From Epiperipatus broadwayi (lineage: Eukaryota > Onychophora > Udeonychophora > Euonychophora > Peripatidae), in NCBI GenBank assembly GCA_028023455.1, contig JAQFVV010006311.1:3146147-3210146 (forward strand): a DNA stretch of 64,000 nt. Reading direction: 5' to 3'. Below the pieces are notes generated by a model. That model was not told the DNA's origin and ran no database searches. It saw only the letters and a list, made by a program, of their open reading frames with translations. Every line of letters begins with the position of its first letter. Position 1 is the stretch's first letter. A program made the position numbers and the translations under genes. Of the stretch, positions 1-13,425 are shown in pieces.

Positions 1-820
1 AGTAGAATTTATTAAAGTCGTAAGAATACTATGAGTTTGTTATTTGAAATAGTAATAAGGGGAGATAGTGTTCTTATGCCATTGAGGTAGTATCCTGTAG
101 GATATTGGCTCAATGTAATCTATCTTGTCACCTGTATTTTCACTTCAAGTCTCATGAAAATATTAAATATTTATTTAATTTATTTTTATAAACTGAACCT
201 TATTCGTATTTTAAATTTGAGCTAATGAAACATTTTAATTTTAATGCTGAATATTTCATTTATTAATTATTAACTGAGCTAGAACCCGTTTTATTTCATA
301 TCATATACTATTCTGAAGTGAGGATGCACAAAGACCAGGTTAGAATATATATATATAAACCGGAAGTGCCTGAATATTAAACTATCACCTATGAGTGATA
401 CACATATATGTTAGTAACCTATTAGTTTGTAACCTAGAACTTATAATCACCTGCAAGTGATTTCATATACCAAACATATATGTAAACCAAATTATGTAAC
501 CTATTCCTAAAATCATGTCTAAAACCATCATTTGCGTGTGAACCCCAAATTTAATGTAAACATCCTTTAACCACCTGCATGTGAGAACAACCATTTGACT
601 ATTGTAATATTGTTTATTTATTATTTCAAAACTTAACTTTTATTAAATTAACTTTAAATTTAAAGTGGATTCATGTCTTAGTCTTGCTCACCGACTCATA
701 ATCATTCCATAATTTAATAATTATTTATGATTAGTTATTAAGATCTATTTTATTGTTTAATTCATAAATATCCTAGCCACACGATATCTATATTGTTATA
801 CTAGCTAAAGGGCCAAAATA
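1..820. other. AT-rich non-coding stretch
   Basis: No credible reading frame or splice-bounded exon was found. The only structure is a set of short palindromic motifs at 384-584, listed separately. It is probably 3' flank or intron of the minus-strand gene. Confidence 0.5.
384..584. repeat. Four spaced copies of a short palindromic motif
   Basis: A 16-bp imperfect palindrome of the form ATCACCTGCAAGTGAT recurs at 384-399, 446-461, about 526-541 and 571-584 with small differences. The spacers are AT-rich and contain repeated TGTAACC or TGTAAACC words. It looks like a decayed tandem array with a unit of roughly 45-80 bp. No function is evident. Confidence 0.5.
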
Positions 821-839
821 CCATAGTCTTTTGTTCCAC

Positions 840-1030
840 TGTTGTGCTACTGCAGGCATGTGAAGAAGAGAAATACTGCTGTGGCCTCAACTGTGTCATC
901 CGCAAGGTGGTAAATCTCTGAGCAATGGTAGAGGAAGTAGGGTTAGGCTAGAGTCGTGGCATCCACCACCGTAAACTGGTCGCCTTGGGATGATTTACCA
1001 AAGTTCTAGATTTTGTTCCGCGAATGTACA
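840..1030. other. GC-rich island; candidate Cys-rich exon or dispersed repeat
   Basis: This segment is far richer in GC than its surroundings. On the plus strand a good acceptor (polypyrimidine then ctactgcag at about 856) is followed by an open frame reading ACEEEKYCCGLNCVIRK, ending at AAG followed by gtggta near 908. The C-x5-CCG-x2-C spacing recalls small Cys-rich membrane proteins of the VOPP1/WBP1 type. Without splicing the frame stops six codons after the Lys. GC-rich islands of this size in such a background are also often SINE or MITE copies, and no second exon supports a gene here. I cannot choose between the two. Confidence 0.3.
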
Positions 1031-1044
1031 TATTTGACCATTAC

Positions 1045-1114
1045 AATATATATATATATAAGTTAAACCTCTCCTCCCAATATATATATATATAAGTTAA
1101 ACCTCTCCTCCCAA
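1045..1114. repeat. Tandem duplication of a 34-bp unit
   Basis: Two adjacent copies of (TA)n followed by AGTTAAACCTCTCCTCCCAA lie head to tail. They are identical apart from TA-tract length, which suggests a recent slippage or tandem duplication. Confidence 0.85.
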
Positions 1115-1944
1115 ATACTTGAATTAAGAAATAAGAAATGCAATTTAATCTCTGATGTAAGATAAAAGATGAAAGAAAACCAAGACTAGACATATAAAAA
1201 TGATATATTACTTCAGTTCATTCCTGTATTATATATTTGGCTGGATCTTTTTTTCCATCCTCTGGGTAGGAAATGTTACTTTAAAAATTATTATAGGGGC
1301 AATGCAAAGCAAATCATATATAATGTTTTTGTTTTCATCAATAAAAAGAAATCTTGCTACATGTATTTTGCTTGCAGTGTACTTTTTCATATCTCTACAA
1401 CATGCTTTTAAAAAATAATAATCATTATCAAATTGATGACAGGCGTGATTCAACTGAAATATAAGTAGAATACCTACATGAACCTGATAATATGCCATTT
1501 ATATCTGCTGCTATGAAAATTTTTGTTTTAACACCCGCACACGTAAATATTACTTTAAAAAAAAAAGTTGTTATTTAATAACAAGTTAATCAAAATATCA
1601 GATAAATCGATAAAAAAATACAATGGGCACACAACCGAGAGAAAACACGGAGATTGAATATAAAAAAAGAAATGGAAGAGTTCACGAAAGAAGATTATTG
1701 AGGAGTTATATGGAAACAAAGAGAACCAAATCAGTCAAAGAATAAAACAGAAAGCATCAAAATGAAATTAGGGACTAATTAAAGGCTATCATGATATATA
1801 ACATTATTTATTTTTGTATATCTATAAGCGGTATATATAAGTATATATATATATTATACTAAATTTTAGATAAAGTTGAAGTGAATTTTTTTTTATAAAT
1901 TAAACATTGTAATCTTATATTGTGGTTTTGTCCTATTTATTTTA

Positions 1945-2090
1945 AGTTAATTATTTTATATAGCGAGATGTTTATAAACTGTAATATTTAAACAGCATTA
2001 AACTGTTGCACATGCGCTTTGGATTTTAACAGTTTAAATAGTTAAAATCCAAAGCGCATGTGCAACAGTTTAATGCTGTTTAAATATTAC
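1945..2090. mobile_element. Foldback MITE, family FB1, copy 1
   Basis: Two 50-bp arms (1981-2030 and 2041-2090) are exact reverse complements around a 10-bp loop, a perfect hairpin. The arms contain the word GCACATGCGCTTTG. The flank at 1945-1980 (TTATTTTATATAGCGAGATG onwards) recurs in inverted form beside the palindrome at 24.7 kb and again at 55.7 kb, so this belongs to a dispersed family. No transposase is encoded. The lack of arm divergence implies a young insertion or ongoing gene conversion. Confidence 0.8.
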
Positions 2091-4742
2091 CTATTTATTT
2101 TAATAAGTTATGTTAATTTCTTGTCGGAGGTCATTAAATAAAATGTAGTTATATTTACTCATGAGATTAGACCGATTTGAAGTTTTTTTAAATAACTGTT
2201 TAATAATTTTTTATTTAACAGCAAAATTTGCAAATAAAATCATAATATATTATTTTAAATTATATGCTTTTAATGACTCCTGGAAAATTTTAAGACTATG
2301 TTACAGAGTTAAACAGACTAATATTTAAAAATTCTGAGATGACACAAATCTAGAAAAATCATCACAAATAGACCGAATTAAGTTATTGCCTACTTTAATA
2401 AAAATCAATTATATTTCTGCAAGGAATTTTAAAGTAAGTTTGATACTAAAGCATAAGAAAAAAAGATATAAAGGTTTATCGCCTTCTAATGAGAAAGACA
2501 ATAACAGCATTGTAAGTGGAAAAATTAAGCATTGCCTTTGACGGTAAGATAAAAAGGAACTTCCCATTTTAATATTGGAGCAAATGACTTTGTTAAAATA
2601 AATAATAATTTTAATTTTGAAATCTAAAATCAAGATAATAAAATTAACCTACTGTCAACAAATACCCCCCCCCCCAAAAAAAAAAAAATCAATAAAGACT
2701 AGTAAGTTCATAAACCATAGCTAACTTAGTATTCTCAAGTTAAAAAAAGATTCTAATACAAACTCCTTAGTCTTATTAGTATTATATCATTTGCTTGAGA
2801 AGTTATGCAACACTTAATGACGATATTTTAAACTTAAGAAAAAGACGGCTATTTGTAACCTAGCTAAATAAAATATTGAATATAATAAATTTTTATTCAT
2901 CAAAAACAACAAATCATTCAATATGTACAGTTTAATTTTAATGACTTGGAACAAAATAATAAAATATAATTTCGAATTTTTTTAATTTTTAAATTAGCAT
3001 TTTTTCTTGACCAATTTGGATACATTCTCCAAAACATTCACAAAATTAAATAATTTAATAAAGACTAACGTTCAAATTCATTTATTTTTAGCAATAAAAA
3101 CAATTGTATGGAGGATAAACAATCAATTCAACCAATACCTGATTTAGCTATTTCTTGAAATTACTAGTCAAGCATATAACTCATTTAAAAACTGATCTGT
3201 TATCTCTATAGAATATCATACTAAAACGCACCCATTCAGAAAATATTTAAAAAAAAATAAATTTTTTTCTACGATAAAAAAATCAAATTCTGTAAATTAT
3301 ATAAAGTATTAGATACTCCGCTTTTGGTGCAGGTTTTCTTCTAATCCAGACTATTGATTCTGCTAGAAATAATAAAAATGGAAGAATTTCACGGAATATT
3401 CTCAACATATATATACACACAATTACTCTAAACCTTATAAAGAATAAAGATAGCATTATTCACTTATAGTTATTAATCCCAATTGTGTTATAAGAAATAG
3501 CTTCTTTAATCTTGAGGTTCGTAGAACTCATGCATGTTGGACCAATTGCCATTTGGGTACATGTTTAAAATATAGAAAATTTTACTATATCAACCAGTAT
3601 TGTAATTTAACATTTGAACATAAATGTTCTAGCATTAACTCGACAGCTGATCTTTGAAACTAAATTAAATACAGCACTTATAAGACATTTCACTGTTATT
3701 AGCCTTTCACTTCTAATAACTTATGTTAGTAATTGATCTCTTTTTATCAAATCATTAGGATTAAAGATAAAAAAATTCCATAACGCCATAAGAAAACAAT
3801 TATTGTATTCATCGATGTCTCTCAGTGCTTATTATTGGGTGTCAAATGTATCAATAACATTTTCCATCTGATATCCAATGAACAAAAAAAAAGGGTTATT
3901 TTTAAAGAAGACATTTCTGCTCTCTTGCAGATCAGTAAACTATTTTCATTATCCAAAAACACCAAACATATAAACTAAAAATAAATATTAGAAAAAGACT
4001 AATATCATGTACAGTGAATTTTCAAAAAATAAGAAAATAAAAATTAACATTAATGAAGTAGAAAAACCTAAAGATCTTAATCAGATTATTAAGGTATATT
4101 GAAACATACTAACTAGAAATACTGTATACAATATTAAATTCATAAGAAGTTTTTTGGTAAAAATAATGACCTTAAAAATAAATTTTTCTGCGGGATAAAA
4201 AAAAAGATTCTTATTAAATGTTCTTTATTATTATTTATCGATAATTTAAACAATTAATAGTTCTCTGTAAAAAAACTATAAACCAAAAACAAAAGTATGG
4301 AAGTATACAGGTCGCGATTATCAAGTAAAAAATAATCCAGGTACATAGATAGAGAACAAACAGGCACCTGTGACATCAATTAGAAAATGAAATTGCTGAA
4401 CTTTGTCCGGACATACTTTTAAAAAAGATGTAAATAGACAACTTAATTTAAATTAAATCACATTTTTTGAAAGGAACTATAAAGAAACACTAAGGAAGAT
4501 TGTTGCATGATGTAAGAGCTAGCAGAATATAAATGAGAGGAGAAGCTATGATTCAAAGATAGTAAAAAAAATTCAGGAAATTTTATGTTGCAATGCATTA
4601 ATAAAAGTAACAATCATAATTTTATCTTATAAAATATATAAAAAAAATCAATTGAATAAAAAGAATTTAAAATTAATCTACAGTATATCAAAATAAATAA
4701 AAATAAATTTACACTTTATATCATTAAAAAGTTCAAACTAAC
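2091..4742. other. AT-rich sequence downstream of the last recognised exon
   Basis: Probably intron or 3' region of the minus-strand gene. A C10A12-type homopolymer run lies near 2,665. On the plus strand near 3,500-3,650 a short frame with regularly spaced Cys (CWTNCHLGTC, then a KCSSINS block) could be a decayed GIY-YIG-type tail of a retroelement, but this is weak. I looked here for the next ADAMTS spacer or Cys-rich exon (expected phase 0) and did not find it. Confidence 0.4.
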
Positions 4743-4876
4743 TTGGCATGTTCCATTTATACAAAACTGTGATAAAGTTTTGTCACCATTAACCGAACAT
4801 CTTGTACCATCTAGAAATTTATGTTCCCAGGTTTTGATCACCCCAGTTGACGTTTTGCACCAAACAACACAACTAT
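4743..4876 (-). CDS. Exon: ADAMTS-type cysteine-rich segment
   Basis: The 134-nt open segment follows a TATA-rich acceptor ending in ttag and ends before gttagt. In frame it encodes 44 codons after a split Asp codon. It contains SCVVWCK, a central FLDGTRC block and a terminal FCINGTCQ block. The C-x3-C, DGT-x-C, C-x-x-G-x-C pattern is that of the ADAMTS cysteine-rich region after the first TSP1; the disintegrin-like LWC segment is a second, less likely match. The exon ends in phase 0 and starts in phase 1. The preceding exon at 22.3 kb ends in phase 0, so an exon lies between them. GC content is higher than in the flanks. Confidence 0.85.
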
Positions 4877-5249
4877 CTAATATATATATATATTAAAAAA
4901 ATAGTAACAGAAAAAAAAAACCTGTTATAAATGGTGTTTAAAAATTTACATTACGTTAAACTAAGACATTTTGAATAGACATTTTTCTCAAAAGGTAAAT
5001 CGGCCATTAACTAATCATTTTAGTGTGCAGGTATATCAGGAAAATAATCTAAAAAAATTGGAGTGAGTTAATGAAATTCTTATCAATTGTTCACTATCTT
5101 GTATATATATATTAGAAAAAGATATATGAAATGCGAAAAGAGAGAGGAAAAAGTCAAAAAAGTTTTATAGTAATGATTGCATTAAATAAATTATTACTTA
5201 AAGAATATAAAAAGAGAGGCGACATCATGAAATATGAGGAAGGGCTCCA
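4877..5249. other. Intron, no feature
   Basis: AT-rich intron between the Cys-rich exon and a decayed LINE. I see only short TA tracts and A-rich runs. Confidence 0.5.
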
Positions 5250-6640
5250 CAAATAATTATATAGTAATAAAAATCGAGAAAATGAAATAACCACTACAAT
5301 TACTACATAAAGAGATGAGACAACCAATTAAATCTATGAAAAAGGGGATATTTTTAGGAAATGATGGAATTATTACTGATGTCTTACAATAAGCAGATGA
5401 AGAAATAGAAAAATTGTTGGCAAACTTATATATCAATTATCTAAATGATAAAGATGTATCTGATATTTAAAAAATACATTAGTAATATTAATATTTAAGA
5501 AAGCTATTAAAGAAGACAGATCAAGCAGTCTTTTGTCAATTCTATGCAAAATCTTTGCCAAAATAAGTGTAACTCGTCTACAACTAACTTTGGATCCAAA
5601 CTAACCAGTAGAACAAGTTGGATTAAAAGAGATTTTATATTCAAATATTAAGTGAAGTTATGAAGAGGACCAATACATTTGAATATCATTATGCTTTGAA
5701 ATTGTGGATTATAAAAAGGCATTTGATTTTATCATTTATTTCCACAGATATTAATGCTAGGATCATCATGATATAGAATTAAGACATGATCAATCATATT
5801 CTGAAGAATATTTATCAAAATGCAATAGAAATGATTAAAATACTAAAGATAGTGAAACGATTAACATGTGTAAAAATATACGCCAGAGTGATTCCATATC
5901 TCCAAAATTTTTTACAGCAATTTTATAAAAGGTATTTTGTAGATTAAAATAATAAATTGAGAAACTAAGAATACACGAAGATTATTTATAGATGATGTAG
6001 TTGATTTTGGAAAAAATATGAAATCAAGAAAACAGATAAATTGTAAAAAGACTAAAGTAACATGTATTGGAATTTTTCAGAAGAAAATAAAGATTGGCGA
6101 TCATAAATTAAAAAACTTATCAATTAAGATCTCGATCAAATTATTAATGTATATGGAAATATAATAAACAATTAATCATAGAACTAAACTTGGCTGGAAT
6201 ACTTTTGGTACAAATTGGTAAATGTGTTTTACCAGTTCTTAGTTCTAATTCTGAAACTTAGACACTAGAGAAAAAAAGCAATTCATATATTACAGAGCAC
6301 TCATTGAAATATGAGGAAATATATATTGCGAGTAAGAAGAAGAGAATGAAAGTAAAATACTTCAATGAAAATATAAAGAAGTCTCACGGACATCATTAAA
6401 AGAATTTAGACAAATGAAATTAGGTTGGATACACTGTAAAAAAGAGTTAATAAATTAATAGTTGAAGTCTTGTACCAGATCCCCAAAATTGTAAAAGACT
6501 TAGAAAGAGACCATAAATAAAATGATTAGATGGAATAAGGAAATTTATTGGTGTATATGGAGAAGAAAGGCTATGATTCAGAAAAACTGGATTAAAATTG
6601 AGCAAATATTCTAGCTGCAGGGCATTGATAATGGTTAAAA
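5250..6640 (+). pseudogene. Decayed RTE-type LINE (reverse transcriptase part)
   Basis: The conceptual plus-strand translation, with many stops and frameshifts, follows the order of an RTE-clade reverse transcriptase. It has a YKKAFDF block near 5,711, a catalytic box read as FIDDVVDFGKNMKS near 5,985, KKTKVTC near 6,050, HRTKLGWNTFG near 6,180 and a C-terminal block near 6,400 resembling IKRI-x-MK-x-x-W-x-GH. The endonuclease is absent or unrecognisable. It lies antisense in the last intron of the host gene. It is non-functional. Confidence 0.7.
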
Positions 6641-8364
6641 ATGATGATGATAAATTACTGGATATAGAATCTAAGGATGTTTATAGTCTGACTACTTTCT
6701 GTCCTATGCAAAAAAATGTATCCCTGAGCTGATAGACTATCTACCAACTTATAATGATCACAAAGCAGCAAAATTCTTAACATACAATTAATACTCTGAA
6801 GAAAACTAAACTTGTGAAAGATAAAATTTAATAAAATATCAATATAGAATTGCTGCTGTGAGCAAAAAACTGTTCTTTTTCAGAAGAATCTGAAAAACTT
6901 GAAGAGCTGATCTTGCAAAAAAATAGATTACTTTGAATACCATCAGTAATGTATTTCTCAAAATTATTTCATGCACGGTGATAAAAAATGGTGATATTGA
7001 ACGATGGAAACAAAAATTAATATTAAATATAATACTAAAGACTAATACTAAACAATGATAGAAGTTCGATTTAAAATCTTAAATAATTATAATTGATTAA
7101 AACACTCTAAATATTCTAATGTTAATTTGATAATAGATAATTCGTCAACTCTTTCATAATTAATTTTTTCTTCTCTTTTTAAGTTATAATATTTTATTTT
7201 GTTTTGTCCTTGTTTTTTTTAAAACATGAAACATTAAGCAATATAAATTTTAGCATTGAAAATACTTATTGTCCATAATTAACAAGTAGTTTTTGTGTAC
7301 TGCATGCCTAAAATTTTGAAGAATTTAAGGATTGTTAAATAAGGGTGTAAAACAAGTGAGATATATTTGCAAATATGCATGCTATATATGTGATTTATAT
7401 ATTTGTATATAAGTGCAACATAATTTTTGTATTTTACATTTTTATATAATTATTTATTATTTTATTAGTTATTTTAAAATTTAATGAAAGTAGTTATATC
7501 CATCTTTTGTTTCATTCACAACTTGATTGTATAACATATAATACTTAGCATGCAATTATAGTTCAAGCGGTGTACAAAAGAGTGATTCGAAGTGCCTCAA
7601 ATTATGATAAAATGCGGACAATTTAGAGAAGAAAATAAATATTTAAAGAGTAATAAGATAGAAAAATCATTTTTTCAACTGAAGATAACTTTATAAAAAT
7701 AAAGAATCATTTTTATCCTCAAAACAAATAAAGTTGACATATACCAAACAATATTTTTATAATTAATACAAAAATTATATAAATAAGAACATTTATTGCT
7801 CGGGAAGTATAATCATTTGATCAGTATTATTTTATTGACATCATGCTTTGAATAACCAAACAATGTAAATCTGTAATGATAGATATATCTAGAAATGACT
7901 CATTACTTGACCAATGTTGTGTTGGATGAGCTAAATTATTTTTTATGATACTTAAGCAGGAAGATGCTAGAATGACTTCACTAGTTACATAGAGATATTC
8001 AAATGTGTAGTTTGTCATAATTTTTCCATCTGTTTTATAATAACGTCCCAGTGAGTGGCTTATTACCACTTTTTAAATGTTTAAATCCAAGTACTCCTAA
8101 ATGCTGAAGAAAGATTTATAAAAAAAGATTTTTACAATATCAAATTTATTGTCATTTTATAATAAAATGTTTTATCAAGGCAAAAGATGTGTATGAGAAA
8201 TTTTGTTATTTATAGTGTCAGATATGAAAATGGGCTTACAATATTTCAATGTATCTAGTACATTTTAAACAATATTTTAATACAGCCAATAATCACATAT
8301 CTTTAAACATCAGAAGTATATTCTCATATTCTTCTCTTTTACTTTCTTTACATATCTTCATATA
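6641..8364. other. Intron, no firm feature
   Basis: Mostly AT-rich sequence. A minus-strand frame at 7,827-8,069 is open for 80 codons with a mixed composition (for example NLAHPTQHWSSNESFL) but has no splice support and no family I recognise. It could be a remnant of an unrecognised transposon. Confidence 0.4.
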
Positions 8365-8445
8365 TATATATATTGTAGTGATGAGCTATAACCTGCCACA
8401 CCATCCAGTTATTTAAGACACTCTACCAATTGGAGCTTCATAACA
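8365..8445 (-). mobile_element. tRNA-derived SINE head
   Basis: On the minus strand an A-box-like stretch (AGCTCCAATTGGTAGAGTG, 8,420-8,438) is followed 27 bases later by a B-box-like GGTTATAGCTC (8,383-8,393), at tRNA spacing. The element then runs into a short TA tract, a common SINE tail. The boxes are diverged, so this is a remnant of a Pol III retroposon, not a working tRNA. Confidence 0.55.
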
Positions 8446-9129
8446 TATTTGCTTAACCAATAAATTGCCAAGCAAATTGTCATATTAACATTTTTTTTCT
8501 TTCCAACATATACATGTGTATAAACATCTTTTTATTTCTAAAGAAGTAATAAAAACCATTAAATTACTAGGGAGAAACAAATAGGTATATTAACACTGGA
8601 ATAAAATGTATTATATGTTACGAACTGGGGAGAACTATACCAAAAAACTTATACATAAAAATAAAATAAAAACAATGACTGAATTAAAATCTAAACACAT
8701 AGCAACTATTTGTAGAGATGAAATTTAAAATATTTATAAATTATTATTTTTTATTTATAATCCCATTTATTTATATTATGTCTGTTAAACAATAGGAAAT
8801 GTCAAGGTTAAAATGCTTAAAAAACTTCACGCAACCTACAACACAGTATTAATTGTTATAATTGTCTTCTGCATAAAAATAAATTCAATACAAAATGGAT
8901 GTGAATGTTCGAATTTAAATATATATATATTTTTTAAAATATTAATCAAAATGATCAAAAGCTGAAATTTTAAAGCAATCGTTTGAAGGGAAAGAAATAA
9001 TTTGAAAGTAAGAAGATTTAAATTATTTGCTAATTAGACAGATTTTAGCTAAATTTATGCGTTGCAGTAATATTCAATAATTAATTGTTTTGATATATAA
9101 TAATATCATCATCATTGAAATCTTGAGAA
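8446..9129. other. Intron, no feature
   Basis: AT-rich, with TA tracts near 8,920. Nothing coding or repetitive was recognised. Confidence 0.45.
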
Positions 9130-9442
9130 GCAAATGAATCAATAAATATATATTATTTTTATATCATGATTGCTTGCTGAAAAGTTTGTACCATGGGATA
9201 ATAATACGACATTAATAAACCATGAAAGTTTAAAGATTTTACCTGCCCATTTAGGAGAAACTTGAAAACCATATTTGCTTTAAATAAAATGTCTAATCAA
9301 ATCCAAGACAGGATAATTGGAGAACATTATAATTTTTTGACTCAGACAAGAAATTTCTATTCTTCGTGGGAGCAGAATTTCATCTCCATTCATAAAAATT
9401 TGTTTAGCAAATAAATGGTTTCCAGCAGACTCATCGAACTTT
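9130..9442 (-). other. Unrecognised coding-like segment with one stop
   Basis: A minus-strand frame runs from a possible acceptor at 9,443 for about 105 codons with a single stop near 9,281. It includes FDESAGNHLFAKQIF, GDEILLPRR and SPKWAGKIFKLSWF. A GT donor at about 9,242 would end it in phase 1, which would fit the gap before the 4.9-kb exon, and the start is phase 0, which would fit the 22.3-kb exon. However it has an internal stop and lacks the Cys-rich pattern expected there. More likely a transposon fragment. Confidence 0.25.
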
Positions 9443-10399
9443 AATTAACATAATGGGATAAGAATTGTGATTTTTGTTTTATTATTTTGTCTATTATAAA
9501 TTTTATGCATTATTTTCATTTCTACAAATGGAAGCTAATGTGTATAATTTTGGAGAAATTCTGTATGAGAGTAATAAGGGGGGAAATATTAGATTTAAAT
9601 ATATATATATATATTGTTTTTATCATCTTTAATTGTATAAAGAATAAAAAAATAATAGTTTTGACCTTCCCATCTGACTGACTTTTGACAACATATAGAA
9701 AATTGAAAGGTAAGAAATTTTAATATCTTATAGTAAGCAACACACGATGATAAAGTTTTATTTCTTTATTATTAATTAAGCTTATTTTTATATTACTGTT
9801 AAATCAATGATTTATAATCATTGATTTATCTAGACAACAAAGATTTTTTTGTTGTTGTTGTTATGTTTGTATACATATTTTAAATTAGTCAGCTAAAATC
9901 GAAATCACATATACATATTATAATTTTACATAGTCGTTGTTGTAAATAATTAGTCAAGTACATGAACTTCTACCATGGGGTTTAGGGCAAGGATTTTATT
10001 TTTATTAATATCATTATAGATATTGATATGGTAGAAATTCATCCTTGACAAAATAAATTACATGTCTCAGATTTAATTGTTATTCATACTTTATATTTTT
10101 TGTTAGTCAATAAATGTTTATATAATTCGTTATTTTAATCTGGTCTCTTACTCATCATTATTTCAATATCCACCATCAGCTTTATAGTTCTTCATTATTC
10201 ACATACCTGTTAGAAACATTATTATCTTATTTAGTTTTACACCTATCAATATTATTATTATGATAGAGGAAATACATCTACATATTTAAGTCATTTATTA
10301 TAACTTTTAATACATATATACTTATACTGCACATACATATTTTTTATATATCTTATGCTTAATTGATTTTTGGTAATTAATTATCACCTATATAGAGGT
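9443..10399. other. Intron, no firm feature
   Basis: AT-rich sequence with a short self-complementary word around 9,805-9,832 (AATCAATGATTTATAATCATTGATT family) and a (TTG) run near 9,850. Nothing else is supported. Confidence 0.45.
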
Positions 10400-10705
10400 G
10401 CAATAACTACTATTAGTGTGATCTCTCTCCCTGATAAGAGAGCTCAGGCAATTATTCCCTGAGTTCGAATACTGTAGTATAATGTGGCTAGAAAGGGGTG
10501 AGAATTGGATGAACTGACCCAAATTGTATCTAGGTTAATAAAAATAGGTAGAGCTAGTCTATTGGAAGTAGGTACAATCATAGGTTATGTATTTCATCAT
10601 GTAATCACTTGCATCCTATCTGAAGACCCAAAGTCCGACCATATTAAGATGTGCTCCCCCTATATCTTCTGAAATCCACCAGCCTATTACAATATATATA
10701 TATAT
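10400..10705 (+). mobile_element. tRNA-derived SINE
   Basis: A tRNA-like head contains a good B box, GAGTTCGAATAC, at 10,461-10,472, with an anticodon-arm-like hairpin (TCTCTC/GAGAGA) about 20 bases upstream. It is followed by about 220 bases of GC-richer body and a (TA)n tail near 10,691. The B box, higher GC and simple-repeat tail are typical of a full-length SINE. The family could not be named. Confidence 0.6.
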
Positions 10706-10965
10706 TGCTTATAATACTTCTTTCATATACACTTCAATGCAAACAAATTTTCTTAAAAAAACATCTTTATTTTCCTTACACATTCGACTGTCCAGAAGAC
10801 TTCAGCAGAGCTTTATCAAACTCCTCTGCTTTAAAGAGGTTTGATAAAGCTCTGATGAAGACTGCTGGACAGTTGAAACTGTAAGGAAAATAAAGAAATT
10901 TTTAAAAAAATTTGTTTCTATTGAAGTATATATGAAAAAAGTATTATGAGCAATATATCCTTAAA
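10690..10965. repeat. Long imperfect inverted repeat with hammerhead-like motif
   Basis: Arms of about 130 bp (10,691-10,830 and 10,831-10,962), roughly 85% complementary by eye, meet almost without a loop. The right arm holds CTGATGA (10,852-10,858), then GACTG, a 5-base loop, CAGTT, and GAAAC (10,875-10,879), the layout of a hammerhead core with stem II. Such motifs are known from the terminal repeats of Penelope-like elements. It may be two inverted partial terminal repeats. Confidence 0.65.

Positions 10966-13425
<2,460 letters not shown>

Noticed and set aside
1229-1498. Overlapping plus and minus open frames
   Set aside because: Low-complexity, Ile/Tyr/Phe-rich translations with no splice or domain support.
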